Assembly: GCF_011297335.1 (NCBI RefSeq)
Contig: NZ_JAAOTJ010000001.1
Location: 620,001-684,000, forward strand
Length of the DNA stretch: 64,000 nt
DNA from: Catellatospora methionotrophica
GTDB taxonomy: Bacteria > Actinomycetota > Actinomycetes > Mycobacteriales > Micromonosporaceae
Direction of reading: 5' to 3'
The position numbers and the translations under genes were made by a program. The notes beneath the pieces were generated by a model that worked only from the letters and a program-made list of their open reading frames with translations, was not told the origin of the DNA and ran no database searches. Positions 15,660 to 24,712 of this stretch are shown piece after piece (position 1 is the stretch's first letter; every line of letters begins with the position of its first letter).

Positions 15660-17252
15660 GTGGTTGATGGGTCTTCGGTGGGGCGGGCGGGTAGGAGTAT
15701 GGCGGTCGCGACGCTGGTGTCGCGGGCGGCCGGCTTTCTGCGAATCGTGGTGCTGACCGCCGCCCTGGGCCTGGGCACCCGCCTGCTCGACGGCTACAAC
15801 GTGGCTAACACGCTGCCCAACGCGGTTTTCGAGCTCATGGTCGGCGGGCTGCTGGCCAGTGTGCTGATTCCTCTGCTGAGCAGGGCCGCGCTGACCGAAC
15901 CCGACCAGGGCGTCGCGTACACCCAGCGGCTGCTGTCGCTCGTCGTCTACGGCCTGGGCGCGATCACCCTGGTCGCCCTGGCCGTCGCGCCGTGGCTCGT
16001 CGACGTCTACGCCCCCGGCTTCACCGCCGGCCAGCGCGCGGCGGCCATCGTGTTCAGCCGCTTCTTCCTGCCGCAGATCCTGTTCTACGGCCTGAGCGCC
16101 TGCGCGGGCGCGGTGCTCAACATCCGTGGGCGGTTCGCGGCTCCGATGTGGGCACCGTTGTGCAACAGCGCCGTGGTGATCGCCGTCGGGCTGACCTATC
16201 TCGCCGTGGCGGGCACGACCAGCCTCGCGTCGCTGACCCGTGGACAGTTGCTCCTGCTGGCGCTCGGCACGAGCGCGGGTGTCGTCGCGCAGGCGGCGCT
16301 GGTGGTGTGGGCGCTGGCCCGCAGCGGTTTCCCCCTGCGGCTGCGGCTCGGCCTGCGGGGTGTCGGCGTACGCCGGATCGCGCGGCTCGGCGCGTGGGTG
16401 CTGCTGTCCGTCGTGGCCGCCCAGCTGCTGCTCGCCGTGGCCACCCGGACCGCGTCACTGAGCGGTCCCGGCGGTGTCAGCGCGTACCAGAACGCGTACG
16501 CGGTCTTCCAGGTCCCGTTCGCCGTGATCGGGCTGTCGGTGATGACCGCGATGCTGCCCCGGCTCAGTCGCAACGCCGCCCGGCGCGACCACGAGCGGGT
16601 CATCGGCGACCTGTCGCTGGCGGTGCGGGCGGCCTCGGTCGTCGTCGCGCCGATCGCGGTGGCCATGCTGGTGCTCGGACCGCAGATCGCCACGCTGCTG
16701 TTCGGCCACGGCCGCAGCGCCACCCAGGCGGTGCAGCTGCTGGGCATGGTGGTGGCGGCGTTCGGCGTCGCCCTGGTCCCGTTCACCGGCTACACGATCC
16801 TGCAGCGGGGCTTCTACGCGTTGCAGGACACCAGGACCCCTGCCCTGGTCACCATGGCCGTCTCGGGTTGCGGCGTGGCCGGGTGCCTGGCCGCGGTGGC
16901 ACTGCTGCCCCCGTCCGGTGTCGTGATCGGCATTCCGCTGGCCTATGCCGCCGCGTACACGGTGGGGCTGCTGGCCACGGCGGTGATCCTGCGGCGGCGG
17001 CTGGGCCGCATCGACGGCCGCCGGCTGGCCCGTACGCACCTGCGCATCCTGGTCGCCGCGGCAGCCGGCGCGGCCGGGGCGTTCGCGACCGTGCGCCTGC
17101 TGGCTCCGATCGCCGGGGCGGGGTGGGGCGGCGCGCTGGCGACCGCGCTCGGGGCGGGACCGGTCGGTGCCGCCGGATATCTCGTGCTGGCCAAACTGCT
17201 GCGCCTGAGCGAACTCCGCCGCATCGTGAACACGGCGACCAGCGGCGCCTGA
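15660..17252 (+). CDS. murJ: MurJ/MviN-family lipid II flippase
   Basis: A 530-residue membrane protein of the MATE-like MOP superfamily, predicted to flip lipid II across the membrane for peptidoglycan assembly. It has about 14 membrane helices; the first is GFLRIVVLTAALGLG with the family-typical ANTLPNAVFELMVGGLLASVLIPLLSR stretch directly after it. Arg residues line the cavity, and a YTILQRGFYALQDTRTP segment is typical. The GTG at 15660 was used; an in-frame ATG at 15699 has its purine run too close. Many actinobacteria hold several paralogues, so it may be an accessory copy. It lacks the long kinase-like C-terminus of mycobacterial MviN. Confidence 0.85.
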   Translation: MVDGSSVGRAGRSMAVATLVSRAAGFLRIVVLTAALGLGTRLLDGYNVANTLPNAVFELMVGGLLASVLIPLLSRAALTEPDQGVAYTQRLLSLVVYGLGAITLVALAVAPWLVDVYAPGFTAGQRAAAIVFSRFFLPQILFYGLSACAGAVLNIRGRFAAPMWAPLCNSAVVIAVGLTYLAVAGTTSLASLTRGQLLLLALGTSAGVVAQAALVVWALARSGFPLRLRLGLRGVGVRRIARLGAWVLLSVVAAQLLLAVATRTASLSGPGGVSAYQNAYAVFQVPFAVIGLSVMTAMLPRLSRNAARRDHERVIGDLSLAVRAASVVVAPIAVAMLVLGPQIATLLFGHGRSATQAVQLLGMVVAAFGVALVPFTGYTILQRGFYALQDTRTPALVTMAVSGCGVAGCLAAVALLPPSGVVIGIPLAYAAAYTVGLLATAVILRRRLGRIDGRRLARTHLRILVAAAAGAAGAFATVRLLAPIAGAGWGGALATALGAGPVGAAGYLVLAKLLRLSELRRIVNTATSGA

Positions 17253-17415
17253 GCGACTTCGGCGGCACGCCGGGTGCCGGGCGGCGCGGACACCGCCGTG
17301 GAGGCGGGCCGCACGGGCTGGGCCGCGCTCTTGACAAGGGCGGACCGGTTGGCCGATTCTCGAGAGAGCGCTCCCTCGAAGATCATAAATATCGCCCACG
17401 CCCGGGGCAGGACTC

Positions 17416-18597
17416 GTGACGACGACAGCTGGACACCCCGACCGTGCCGTGGCGCGGGCCGCCGTGGCGCGGGCGGTGCTGCTCGGACGGGCCGCGGCGA
17501 CCCTCACCGTCGTGGGCGGCGGGCTGCGCCTGAGCGCACAGCCCGCACCGCTGGTCGCCGTGCTGGCGCTCGTCCTGCTGACCACCGCCGTCGCGCTGAT
17601 CGTCCTGTCCCGCCATCCGCACGTCGTCGCCCATCGCCTGCCGGTGCTGGTGGCGGACGCCGCGACCGTCCTGGCCGTACTCGGGCTCGCCGGTGGCGAC
17701 GTGGCGTTCTTCAGCTGTGCCGTGGGAGCCAGCGCGCTGGCCGGAGTGCTCGCCGGGTTCTGGGCGCTGGTCCCGGCCGCGTGCTACGCCGGGCTCGGCT
17801 ACCTGGTGGCCGGACAGGTGCTGGGCGCGGTGCCGGACGCGGCGAGCCTGGCCGGTTTCGTGCTGGCCTTCCCCATCGTCAACGTGCTGGTCGCCGCCGG
17901 GGCGGCCGTGGCGACCGCCGCACTGGCCGCCCACGTCGCGCTGTCGGTCAACCTGGTGGCGTCGGCGCAGCGTACGGCCGCTGCCGCCGAACGCGCCCGG
18001 CTGGCCCGCGAGCTGCACGATTCGGTCAGCAAGACGCTGCGCGGGGTGTCGTTCGCGGCGCTGGCCCTGCCGACGTCGCTGCGGCGGCAGCCCGCGCTGG
18101 CCGAGCAGCTGGCGGCGACGGTGTCGGCCGGGGCCAGCGCGGCGGTGCGCCAGGCGCAGGATGTCCTGGACGGACTCCGTCTCGACGACCCGGATCGGGA
18201 GTTCGGCGTCACGGTGGACCGGATCTGCCGCCGGTGGGCCGCACGTGAAGGCATCCCGGTGCGCAGCGCCGTCGCGGGCGGGGACCTGCCGCTGGAACTG
18301 CGCTACGAGCTGGCGCAGATCCTGCACGAGTCCCTGGAGAACATCGCCCGGCACGCCGGGGCGGGCCTGGTGACCGTGGAGCTGGCGTACACCCGTGGCG
18401 GGGTGCGGTTGCGGGTCGCCGACGACGGAACCGGGTTTCGCGTGCCCGCCGAGTGGAGCGGCTGCCACGGCCTGACCGGGATGGCGGAGCGGGCCGCCGC
18501 GGTGCGCGGCACCCTGCGGGTGGAGTCCGGGCCGGGCGCGGGCACGACCGTCGTCGTGGACGTCGCGCTGACGGCCGCCGCCGGAGCGCCGTCATGA
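17416..18597 (+). CDS. NarL-family sensor histidine kinase
   Basis: A 393-residue membrane kinase. Residues 1-180 contain about five membrane helices with no large extracellular domain. The HisKA_3 dimerisation domain follows, with phosphoacceptor His201 in RELHDSVSKTL. The ATP-binding domain has an N-box-like LHESLENIARHA and the G-box VADDGTGFR. Its stop overlaps the response regulator start (ATGA), so the two form one coupled system. The stimulus is unknown; the membrane-embedded sensor suggests a lipid- or envelope-related cue. The GTG start at 17416 follows a GGGGCAGGA stretch. Confidence 0.9.
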   Translation: MTTTAGHPDRAVARAAVARAVLLGRAAATLTVVGGGLRLSAQPAPLVAVLALVLLTTAVALIVLSRHPHVVAHRLPVLVADAATVLAVLGLAGGDVAFFSCAVGASALAGVLAGFWALVPAACYAGLGYLVAGQVLGAVPDAASLAGFVLAFPIVNVLVAAGAAVATAALAAHVALSVNLVASAQRTAAAAERARLARELHDSVSKTLRGVSFAALALPTSLRRQPALAEQLAATVSAGASAAVRQAQDVLDGLRLDDPDREFGVTVDRICRRWAAREGIPVRSAVAGGDLPLELRYELAQILHESLENIARHAGAGLVTVELAYTRGGVRLRVADDGTGFRVPAEWSGCHGLTGMAERAAAVRGTLRVESGPGAGTTVVVDVALTAAAGAPS

Positions 18598-19253
18598 TCT
18601 CGGTGATGGTCGTGGACGACAATCCCATTGTCCGCGCCGCCCTGTCCGGCTATCTCGGGCTGTGCCCGGGGGTGCGCGTGTCGGCCGAGGCCGCCGACGG
18701 GCGCGAGGCCGTCGCCCTGGCCCGCCGGGACCGGCCCATGGTGACCCTGCTCGACCACCGGATGCCGGTGGCGGACGGGCTGTCGGTGCTCGCGGAGCTG
18801 GTCGCCCACACTCGCGTGCTGGTGCTCACCAGCGACGCCAGTCCGCAGCTCATCGCGGGCATGCTGCGCGGCGGCGCGCGCGGCTACCTGGTTCACGGCG
18901 CGTTCGATCCGCCCGAGCTGCACCGGGCGGTGCTGGCGGTGGTGGCCGGGCAGGGCTGGTTGTCGCCGGTGGCGGCCGCCGTCGCCGCGGCGGCCGTACG
19001 CGAGCAGGCCGAACACGAGCGGACCGGGCGTGAGCTGGCCGAGCGGCGGCGGCTGGCGAGGTCCCGGTTCGGGTTGACGCGCCGCGAGCAGGAGGTGCTG
19101 GCGCAGCTGGCGCTGGGCCTGTCGAACGCCGCGATCGCGCACCGGCTGCTGCTGGCCGAGAAGACCGTCAAGAACCATCTGCAGCAGATCTTCGCCAAGC
19201 TGGGCGTGGCCAGCCGCACCGAGGCGGTCGTCGTGTGGACCGGGCAGCGGTAG
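18594..19253 (+). CDS. NarL/LuxR-family response regulator
   Basis: A 219-residue regulator. The receiver domain (1-120) shows the acidic VVDDN pocket, phosphoacceptor Asp in LLDHRMP and the switch Thr in LTSD. It lacks the usual Lys: YLVHG replaces YLLKG, so phosphorylation chemistry may be altered. The LuxR DNA-binding domain is at about 150-215 (LTRREQEVLAQLALGLSNAAIAHRLLLAEKTVKNHL). It is coupled to the upstream kinase by a four-base overlap and followed after four bases by a membrane-anchored protein gene that may share the transcript. Confidence 0.9.
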   Translation: MISVMVVDDNPIVRAALSGYLGLCPGVRVSAEAADGREAVALARRDRPMVTLLDHRMPVADGLSVLAELVAHTRVLVLTSDASPQLIAGMLRGGARGYLVHGAFDPPELHRAVLAVVAGQGWLSPVAAAVAAAAVREQAEHERTGRELAERRRLARSRFGLTRREQEVLAQLALGLSNAAIAHRLLLAEKTVKNHLQQIFAKLGVASRTEAVVVWTGQR

Positions 19254-19257
19254 CGCG

Positions 19258-19896
19258 GTGTCCTTCGTGTCCGCGCGGGTGCTGGGCTGGACGGCCCTGG
19301 CGCTTGCCGTCGCGGCGACGATCGCCGTCGTACCACCGCTGATCATGCCCGGTCCGCAGCCGGACCGGCCGCCGTCAGCCGCAGGGCCCTCGGGCCTGCC
19401 GACGGGCTCGCCGACACCGGCCGTGACGCCGCGGACCTCGGCGCCCCCTCGTCCGTCCGTGCCGCCGGCGGCGCGTTCCCACGCCGTCCTGCCGCCGAGG
19501 GCCACCGCTCCGGCGGCGTTCAAGCCGGTCACGGTGCATGCCGCCGACCCGGCGAACCTCCGGGTCGGCGCTCGCGTCATCGCGTGTCCGACCTGTGTGG
19601 ACGGCAGCCGGGTCGGTTACATCGGCGGCCCGAACACCCTGGCGGTACGGGTCACGGGTGTGCCACGGGCCGGTGAGTGGACGCTGTCCGTCGTCTACGA
19701 GACCGAGCAGCCGCGTACGCTCAAGATCGCCGTCGACGGCGGCCCGGTCCGTGAGCTGGCGCTGGCCGGGGCGGGGAGCTGGCTGATCCCGGTGCGCACG
19801 TCGCTGCGGCTGCGGCTGCCGAAGGGCGCGTGCTGGATCAGGTTCTTCAACGACACCGGTTCGGCCCCCGACATCAACACGATCACGGTCGGCTGA
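19258..19896 (+). CDS. Membrane-anchored protein with Pro-rich linker and beta-sandwich (CBM35-like) domain
   Basis: A 212-residue protein. Residues 8-30 form one membrane segment or uncleaved signal (LGWTALALAVAATIAVVPPLI). Residues 31-85 are a Pro/Ser/Thr/Ala linker. Residues about 88-212 look like a carbohydrate-binding beta-sandwich of the CBM6/35 kind (VIACPTCVDGSRVGYIGGPNTLAVRV, WTLSVVYETEQPRTLKIAVDGG, FFNDTGSAPDINTITV). It starts four bases after the response regulator stop and may be an envelope partner of that system. No catalytic residues are seen. Confidence 0.7.
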   Translation: MSFVSARVLGWTALALAVAATIAVVPPLIMPGPQPDRPPSAAGPSGLPTGSPTPAVTPRTSAPPRPSVPPAARSHAVLPPRATAPAAFKPVTVHAADPANLRVGARVIACPTCVDGSRVGYIGGPNTLAVRVTGVPRAGEWTLSVVYETEQPRTLKIAVDGGPVRELALAGAGSWLIPVRTSLRLRLPKGACWIRFFNDTGSAPDINTITVG

Positions 19897-19913
19897 CGCG
19901 GTGCCGGGCGTGC

Positions 19914-19947
19914 CCCGGGCGGGCGTCTCGCACGCCGCCCGCCCGGG
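19914..19947. terminator. Bidirectional hairpin between convergent genes
   Basis: A perfect 12-bp stem (19914-19925 and 19936-19947) with a 10-base loop lies between the stops of two convergent genes, the usual place for a two-way terminator. Confidence 0.6.
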
Positions 19948-19953
19948 TGGCCG

Positions 19954-21348
19954 TCAGAACTGCCCGGCGCTGTTGCACTTGGCGGACTGGACGATGCAGT
20001 TCTTCACCCGGTGCCCGAGCGCGTCGTTGTCCCAGACGTTGACGAAGCCGCCGTGCATGGACGAGGCCATGCCCGAGGCCAGGGTGAACCCGTCGGCGCT
20101 GCCGACGGCCGGGTACGCGATGACGAACGAGACCGACGGGATCGCCACCGGGAATCCGCTCGGGCAGGTGCCGTTCGGGGTGAACGCCACGTGCGACTTG
20201 TGGTCGGGGCTGTCCAGGTGTACGCCGTCCCAGCAGTCGGGGAAGACGAGCTGGAACATGAGCGTGCCGCCGGGTGAGCAGATCGGCCAGTTGCCGTCGG
20301 CGCTGCGGCCGATCTCGCCGCCGGTGGTGCCGCCGACGCAGTAGAACTGGTTGACCGCCCCGGCGGGCGTGGGCACCTGGCGGCTCGCGCTGCCCGCGAT
20401 CATCTCGAAGCCCAGCGGGAACGGCACGGTCTGGCTCGGGTCGGCCAGCCGCGAGCCGTAGTACACCACGACGCCCTTGGGCTCGACCGCGACGCCGCGG
20501 TGGTACAGGGTCGGCACCCAGTACGCCGACAGGTCGGCGGGGGCGGGGGTGCAGGTCGTGGTGGTGTTGGCGCGCAGGCTGTCCAGGGTGGACGCGGCGT
20601 TGGTGCTGCGGTTGCCGAAGAAGCTGTGCATGTGCGACGCGCCCGGCAGGCCGGGGAACACGATCGGGTCGTCCTTGTACGAGTGGCTGTAGGTGCAGGT
20701 GGCGTTGAACTCCGGGACCCGTACGGCGTTGGCGGGGGCCGGTGCCATGGTCATCGCCCGGAAGGCGGCCAGTTGCGCGTTCCACCTGACCGGGTCGACG
20801 TTGACCCAGCCGGTGCCGCCGCCGGTGCTACCGGTGCCGAACGACAGCCAGTTCAGGTTGACGAAGTCGGCGCCGCTGCCGGTGTTGACCATGACGGCGT
20901 ACACCTGCTGGACCCCGGCCGGGTGGCTGGTGAGGTTCACCGTCTGGGTGGCCCACGCCTGCCAGCCGCCGGTCGCCGTGATGGTGAACCGGGCCAGCAC
21001 CGGTCCGGTCAGCGACGCCGTACGCAGCTCGACGGCCCCCGAGCCGCCGACGGCGGACGCCACGCGCAGGGACACGGACATCGTGCCCGCGGCGCCCAGG
21101 TCCACGCCGTCGTAGCGCAGCCAGTCGCCCCGGGCCAGGTAGCCCACCGCCGCGCCGCCGCCGGTGTCGACGGTCGGCTCGACGACGGCACCGGACTGCG
21201 CCGCGTACGCCTCGGCCTGCACCATCAGGTCGGCGGCGGCACCCGCCGACGGCGTCAGCGCGACGACGGCCACCGCGAGTACCGTCGCCGCTGCACCGGC
21301 GGTGAGCGACACCGCCCGTACCCGCCCTCTGATCCAGTCCTTTGTCAT
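19954..21348 (-). CDS. Secreted CBM6-DUF1996 protein
   Basis: A 464-residue secreted protein with a signal peptide ending near ASAGA (about residue 37). Residues about 40-170 form a CBM6-type carbohydrate-binding module (MVQAEAYAAQSG at its start, VNLNWLSFG at its end). Residues about 200-464 are the DUF1996 domain with SHMHSFFGN, YWVPTLYHRG, CWDGVHLDSPDHKSHVAF and a GGFVNVWDN end. DUF1996 proteins occur in fungi and actinobacteria and are extracellular; the activity is not established. An imperfect palindrome lies 13 bases before the start and may be its operator. Confidence 0.85.
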   Translation of the reverse strand: MTKDWIRGRVRAVSLTAGAAATVLAVAVVALTPSAGAAADLMVQAEAYAAQSGAVVEPTVDTGGGAAVGYLARGDWLRYDGVDLGAAGTMSVSLRVASAVGGSGAVELRTASLTGPVLARFTITATGGWQAWATQTVNLTSHPAGVQQVYAVMVNTGSGADFVNLNWLSFGTGSTGGGTGWVNVDPVRWNAQLAAFRAMTMAPAPANAVRVPEFNATCTYSHSYKDDPIVFPGLPGASHMHSFFGNRSTNAASTLDSLRANTTTTCTPAPADLSAYWVPTLYHRGVAVEPKGVVVYYGSRLADPSQTVPFPLGFEMIAGSASRQVPTPAGAVNQFYCVGGTTGGEIGRSADGNWPICSPGGTLMFQLVFPDCWDGVHLDSPDHKSHVAFTPNGTCPSGFPVAIPSVSFVIAYPAVGSADGFTLASGMASSMHGGFVNVWDNDALGHRVKNCIVQSAKCNSAGQF

Positions 21349-21360
21349 GTGCGACCTCCC

Positions 21361-21391
21361 ACGTTCGAAAAGAGCGAGATCTTTTCAACGT
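21361..21391. promoter_or_regulatory. Candidate operator palindrome upstream of the CBM6-DUF1996 gene
   Basis: ACGTTCGAAAAGA (21361-21373) and TCTTTTCAACGT (21380-21391) are inverted repeats with a single extra base in the left arm and a 6-base centre. The AT-rich arms stand out in this genome. Location just upstream of a secreted sugar-binding protein suggests a repressor site; no adjacent regulator gene exists. Confidence 0.4.
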
Positions 21392-21489
21392 AGTTACGGC
21401 CGTGAGTCGCGTCCTGAGGCGAAAGCCTCAGGAGCCGCCGGTTCCGGGGCCCGGTTTCGGCCGCCGCGTCGGGCCGGCGGTCCGACGTG

Positions 21490-21846
21490 TCAGTCCCGGA
21501 CGAGTTTCACCAGCAGCTCGGTGTCCTGGTTGTTGCCCACGAACTCCGAGAAGTCACCGGCCGCGAAGGTCCAGCCGCCCTCCGCGATGATCGCGCGCAG
21601 TTTGCCCACGGGCGCCTGGACGGCCGCCGCGGGCATCCCCCACTCGCCGACGACGACCTGCTCGGCCCGCTCGACCAGGGCGTCGAGGGTGTCGTACTCC
21701 TCGGGTTCGTCGTCGACCTCGCACCAGTCGCCTTCGGACGCGACCCGCAGCAGGATCGGCTCGGCCGCCGCCGGGCTGTCGACGTCCTCGGTGATCCAGT
21801 CGTGCTCGCAGTAGGAGAAGCGGAGCCGGATGGTCTGGGCGGTCAT
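21490..21846 (-). CDS. Small hypothetical protein
   Basis: An acidic 118-residue soluble protein ([22 protein letters not shown] at its start, [20 protein letters not shown] at its end) that I do not recognise. It has no signal peptide or membrane helix, a single early Cys and a second in [12 protein letters not shown]. The ATG at 21846 is the start closest to the divergent aminopeptidase promoter; the longer upstream frame runs antisense through that gene and is not credible. It stands alone between the DUF1996 gene and the aminopeptidase. Confidence 0.6.
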   Translation of the reverse strand: MTAQTIRLRFSYCEHDWITEDVDSPAAAEPILLRVASEGDWCEVDDEPEEYDTLDALVERAEQVVVGEWGMPAAAVQAPVGKLRAIIAEGGWTFAAGDFSEFVGNNQDTELLVKLVRD

Positions 21847-21985
21847 CGGCGCATCGTACAAACCGCGCCGTCCGCGCCGGGTCGCGGACAGCAGTAAATT
21901 TATAGACTCCGATGTCTTGTGCGGAGTGGACGGTTCTGTTTGGCTACGGCGAGCCGTCGAATCGGCGTCGACCAGAGGAGCCCCC

Positions 21986-23731
21986 ATGAGAGCCAGAACA
22001 GTGACGGCAGGACCTGCCCTAGCTGTCTTCGCCGCAGCGTTGATCACGCTGAGCGCCCAGCCCGCAGCGGCCCAGCCCGTCGCGGCGCTGACCCATGCCC
22101 CGACCAGCACCGCCACCCTGCTCGCCCCGCCCGCCATCGACGTCAACAACGTCAAGGCCCACCTGCAGCAGCTGCAGACCATCGCCAGCGGCAACGGCGG
22201 CAACCGAGCCACCGGCACCGCCGGGCACACCGCCTCGGTGGCGTACGTGCAGCAGAAACTGCAGGCCGCGGGCTTCACCGTGACCCTGCAGACCTGCACC
22301 ACCTGCAACGGCTCGGCGAAGAACGTCATCGCCGACTGGCCGGGCGGCGACACGAACAACACGTACATGTTCGGCGGGCACCTCGACGGCGTCTCGGCCG
22401 GACCCGGCATCAACGACGACGGCTCGGGCACCTCGGCGCTGCTGGAGGTGGCGCTGCAGCTCGCGGCGACCAACCCGGCGATGGCCAAGCACGTGCGGTT
22501 CGGCTGGTGGGCGGGCGAGGAGCAGGGCCTGATCGGCTCGAAGTTCTACGTCAACTCGCTGACCTCGGCGCAGCGCACCGCCATCAAGGCGTACGGGACC
22601 TTCGACATGATCTCCTCCACCAACGGCGGTTACTTCATCACCGGCACCGACGCGATCTCGGTGAAGCTGCGGGAGTACTTCTCGTCGATCAGCGTGCCGA
22701 CCGAGACGTCCACCGAGTGCTGCAGCGACGACGGCTCGTTCCGCAACGCCGGTATCCCGTCCTCGCTCAGCTCCACCGGCGCGAGCTACACCAAGACCAG
22801 CTCCCAGGCCACCAAGTGGGGCGGCACCGCCGGGTCCGCTTTCGACCCCTGCTACCACCGGGCCTGCGACACGTACCCCAGCAACGTCAACACCACGTCG
22901 CTGGGACGCTACGCCAACGCCATCGCGTACGCGGTGTGGAACCTGACGACCGGCACCGCCCCCGCCAACGACTTCTCGGTGTCGCTGAGCCCCACCGCGG
23001 GTTCGGTCAACCCGGGCTCGGCCGTGACGGCGACCGTGAACACCGCCACCGTCTCCGGCAGCGCCCAGTCGGTGAGCCTGTCCGCGTCCGGCGCGCCCAG
23101 CGGCGTCTCGGTCGGCTTCAGCCCCTCCTCGGTGACCTCCGGCGGCTCGTCGACCATGACCGTCTCGACGACCGCGTCCGCCGTGCCCGGCACGTACACG
23201 ATCACGGTGACCGGCACCGGCTCGGTGACCCACAGCGCGACCTACACGCTGACCGTCAACGGCACCGGCGGCTGCACCGGGGCCGGACAGAAGCTGGGCA
23301 ACGCCGGGTTCGAATCCGGGACGACACCGTGGACCGCCTCCTCCGGGGTCATCGCCGCGCACACCGGCACCGGCGCTCCGCGCACCGGCACCCGGTCGGC
23401 CTGGCTGCTCGGCAACGGCTCCACGAGCACCGAGACCCTGTCCCAGACGGTGACGCTGCCGTCGGGGTGCAGCAGCTACACGCTGTCGTTCTACCTGAAG
23501 ATCACCACGGCGGAGACGACGTCCACGATCCAGTACGACAAGCTCACCGTGCAGGCCAACAGCACCACACTGCAGGTGTACTCCAACCTCAACGTCAGCG
23601 GATACACGCTGCGCACGTTCAGCCTGTCGGCCTTCGCGGGCCAGACCGTCACGATCAAGTTCACCGGGGTGGAGGACTCCTCACTGCAGACGTCCTTCGT
23701 CGTCGACGACACGTCACTGACCGTCGCCTGA
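21986..23731 (+). CDS. Secreted M28 zinc aminopeptidase with Ig-like and C-terminal beta domains
   Basis: A 581-residue secreted metallopeptidase. The signal peptide ends near AAAQP (about 30). The M28 domain (50-330) has metal ligands His132 (GGHLDG), Asp144 (INDDGSG) and Glu179, with catalytic Glu178 (AGEEQG); the last His lies in CYHRACD. This resembles the Streptomyces griseus aminopeptidase, which releases N-terminal hydrophobic residues. A beta domain (about 340-430, [17 protein letters not shown]) and a C-terminal jelly-roll (about 440-581, [13 protein letters not shown]) follow and probably bind substrate or the cell surface. A GAGGAG site precedes the ATG. Confidence 0.92.
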   Translation: MRARTVTAGPALAVFAAALITLSAQPAAAQPVAALTHAPTSTATLLAPPAIDVNNVKAHLQQLQTIASGNGGNRATGTAGHTASVAYVQQKLQAAGFTVTLQTCTTCNGSAKNVIADWPGGDTNNTYMFGGHLDGVSAGPGINDDGSGTSALLEVALQLAATNPAMAKHVRFGWWAGEEQGLIGSKFYVNSLTSAQRTAIKAYGTFDMISSTNGGYFITGTDAISVKLREYFSSISVPTETSTECCSDDGSFRNAGIPSSLSSTGASYTKTSSQATKWGGTAGSAFDPCYHRACDTYPSNVNTTSLGRYANAIAYAVWNLTTGTAPANDFSVSLSPTAGSVNPGSAVTATVNTATVSGSAQSVSLSASGAPSGVSVGFSPSSVTSGGSSTMTVSTTASAVPGTYTITVTGTGSVTHSATYTLTVNGTGGCTGAGQKLGNAGFESGTTPWTASSGVIAAHTGTGAPRTGTRSAWLLGNGSTSTETLSQTVTLPSGCSSYTLSFYLKITTAETTSTIQYDKLTVQANSTTLQVYSNLNVSGYTLRTFSLSAFAGQTVTIKFTGVEDSSLQTSFVVDDTSLTVA

Positions 23732-23740
23732 CCCATTGAA

Positions 23741-23779
23741 CGGGTGCCCGGCCGCCGGTCTGCGGCCGCCGGGCACCCG
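23741..23779. terminator. Terminator hairpin after the aminopeptidase
   Basis: A 12-bp perfect outer stem (23741-23752 and 23768-23779) with an inner GC-rich loop begins 9 bases beyond the aminopeptidase stop and lies between convergent genes. Confidence 0.65.
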
Positions 23780-23839
23780 CGCGCGGTGCGAGCGGTCAAC
23801 CCGTCACGTGATGGGGTCACCACCGCATGCCCGCTGGCG

Positions 23840-24565
23840 TCAGGCTTCGGCGGCGAACGCCGTACGCGCGTCGAGTTCCCTGCCGTGCGCGTATCGAGCG
23901 GCGAAGTCCGCCGCGCCCAGCGCCTCGATCGCGGCGACCCGCACCGCGTCGAGGTCGGCGGCGTCGTCCGGGTCGGGCACCTGGCCCAGCTCCGCGAACG
24001 CGCTGTCGGCCGTGCCGACCATCCGGGCCGCCCGGCCGTGGTCGCCCTCGGCCGAGGCGAGCGCGGCCCCCGCGACGCAGACGTACGGCACGAAGTCGTC
24101 CCAGCCGTGCGCGAAGACCCGCTCTCGGCCGGCCGCGAACAGCGCCCGCGCCTGCTCGACGTTGCCGAGCCCGAGTTCGCAGAACGCGAGGTTGTGATAC
24201 TCGGAGTTGACGGTCTTCGGCTGGTCCAGGGCCTCGTTGAGCGCGATGCTCGCCCGGTACAGCTCGCGGGCCCGCGCGAGGTCGCCCGACATCCGGGCCA
24301 CGGCCGCCAGCACGTGCCGGGGCCGTTCCTCCAGCGCCCGGTCACCGGAGCGCACCGCGACCTCCAGCGCCTCCTGGGCGCGGGCTTCGCCGCCGCGCAG
24401 ATCCCCGCCCCGGATGGCCACCCGGGCCAGTGCGTAGCGGGCCTCCACGACACCGGCCGTGTCCCCGGCCGCCTGCGCCCTGTCGATCTCGGCCAGGCTC
24501 ATCCGCACCACGGCGCCGGTCTCGCCGCGCCGGAAGGCCGCCCGCACCCGTTCGCTGAAACTCAT
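23840..24565 (-). CDS. Tetratricopeptide-repeat protein
   Basis: A 241-residue all-helical protein with roughly five TPR-like units (for example GVVEARYALARVAIRGGDLRGGEARAQEALEVA cut at 20 residues would start GVVEARYALARVAIRGGDLR). It resembles the C-terminal TPR section of actinobacterial LuxR/SARP-type regulators, but no DNA-binding or NTPase domain is present. The ATG at 24565 has a GGAGG about ten bases upstream; a longer in-frame start exists 17 codons earlier. It is presumably a protein-interaction scaffold; partner unknown. Confidence 0.7.
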   Translation of the reverse strand: MSFSERVRAAFRRGETGAVVRMSLAEIDRAQAAGDTAGVVEARYALARVAIRGGDLRGGEARAQEALEVAVRSGDRALEERPRHVLAAVARMSGDLARARELYRASIALNEALDQPKTVNSEYHNLAFCELGLGNVEQARALFAAGRERVFAHGWDDFVPYVCVAGAALASAEGDHGRAARMVGTADSAFAELGQVPDPDDAADLDAVRVAAIEALGAADFAARYAHGRELDARTAFAAEA

Positions 24566-24712
24566 CCTCGCCCCGCCTCCCACCTGCGGCACCGTGTCGC
24601 CGCCGACCGCAGACACGCTATTCAGCGACAGTCGCGCGGCGATTCGCAGGCCGCACCGACGTGGGCCCGTTCACCGCGTGCCGGGCGACCGCCGGGCCGA
24701 GGCGGGACCCGG

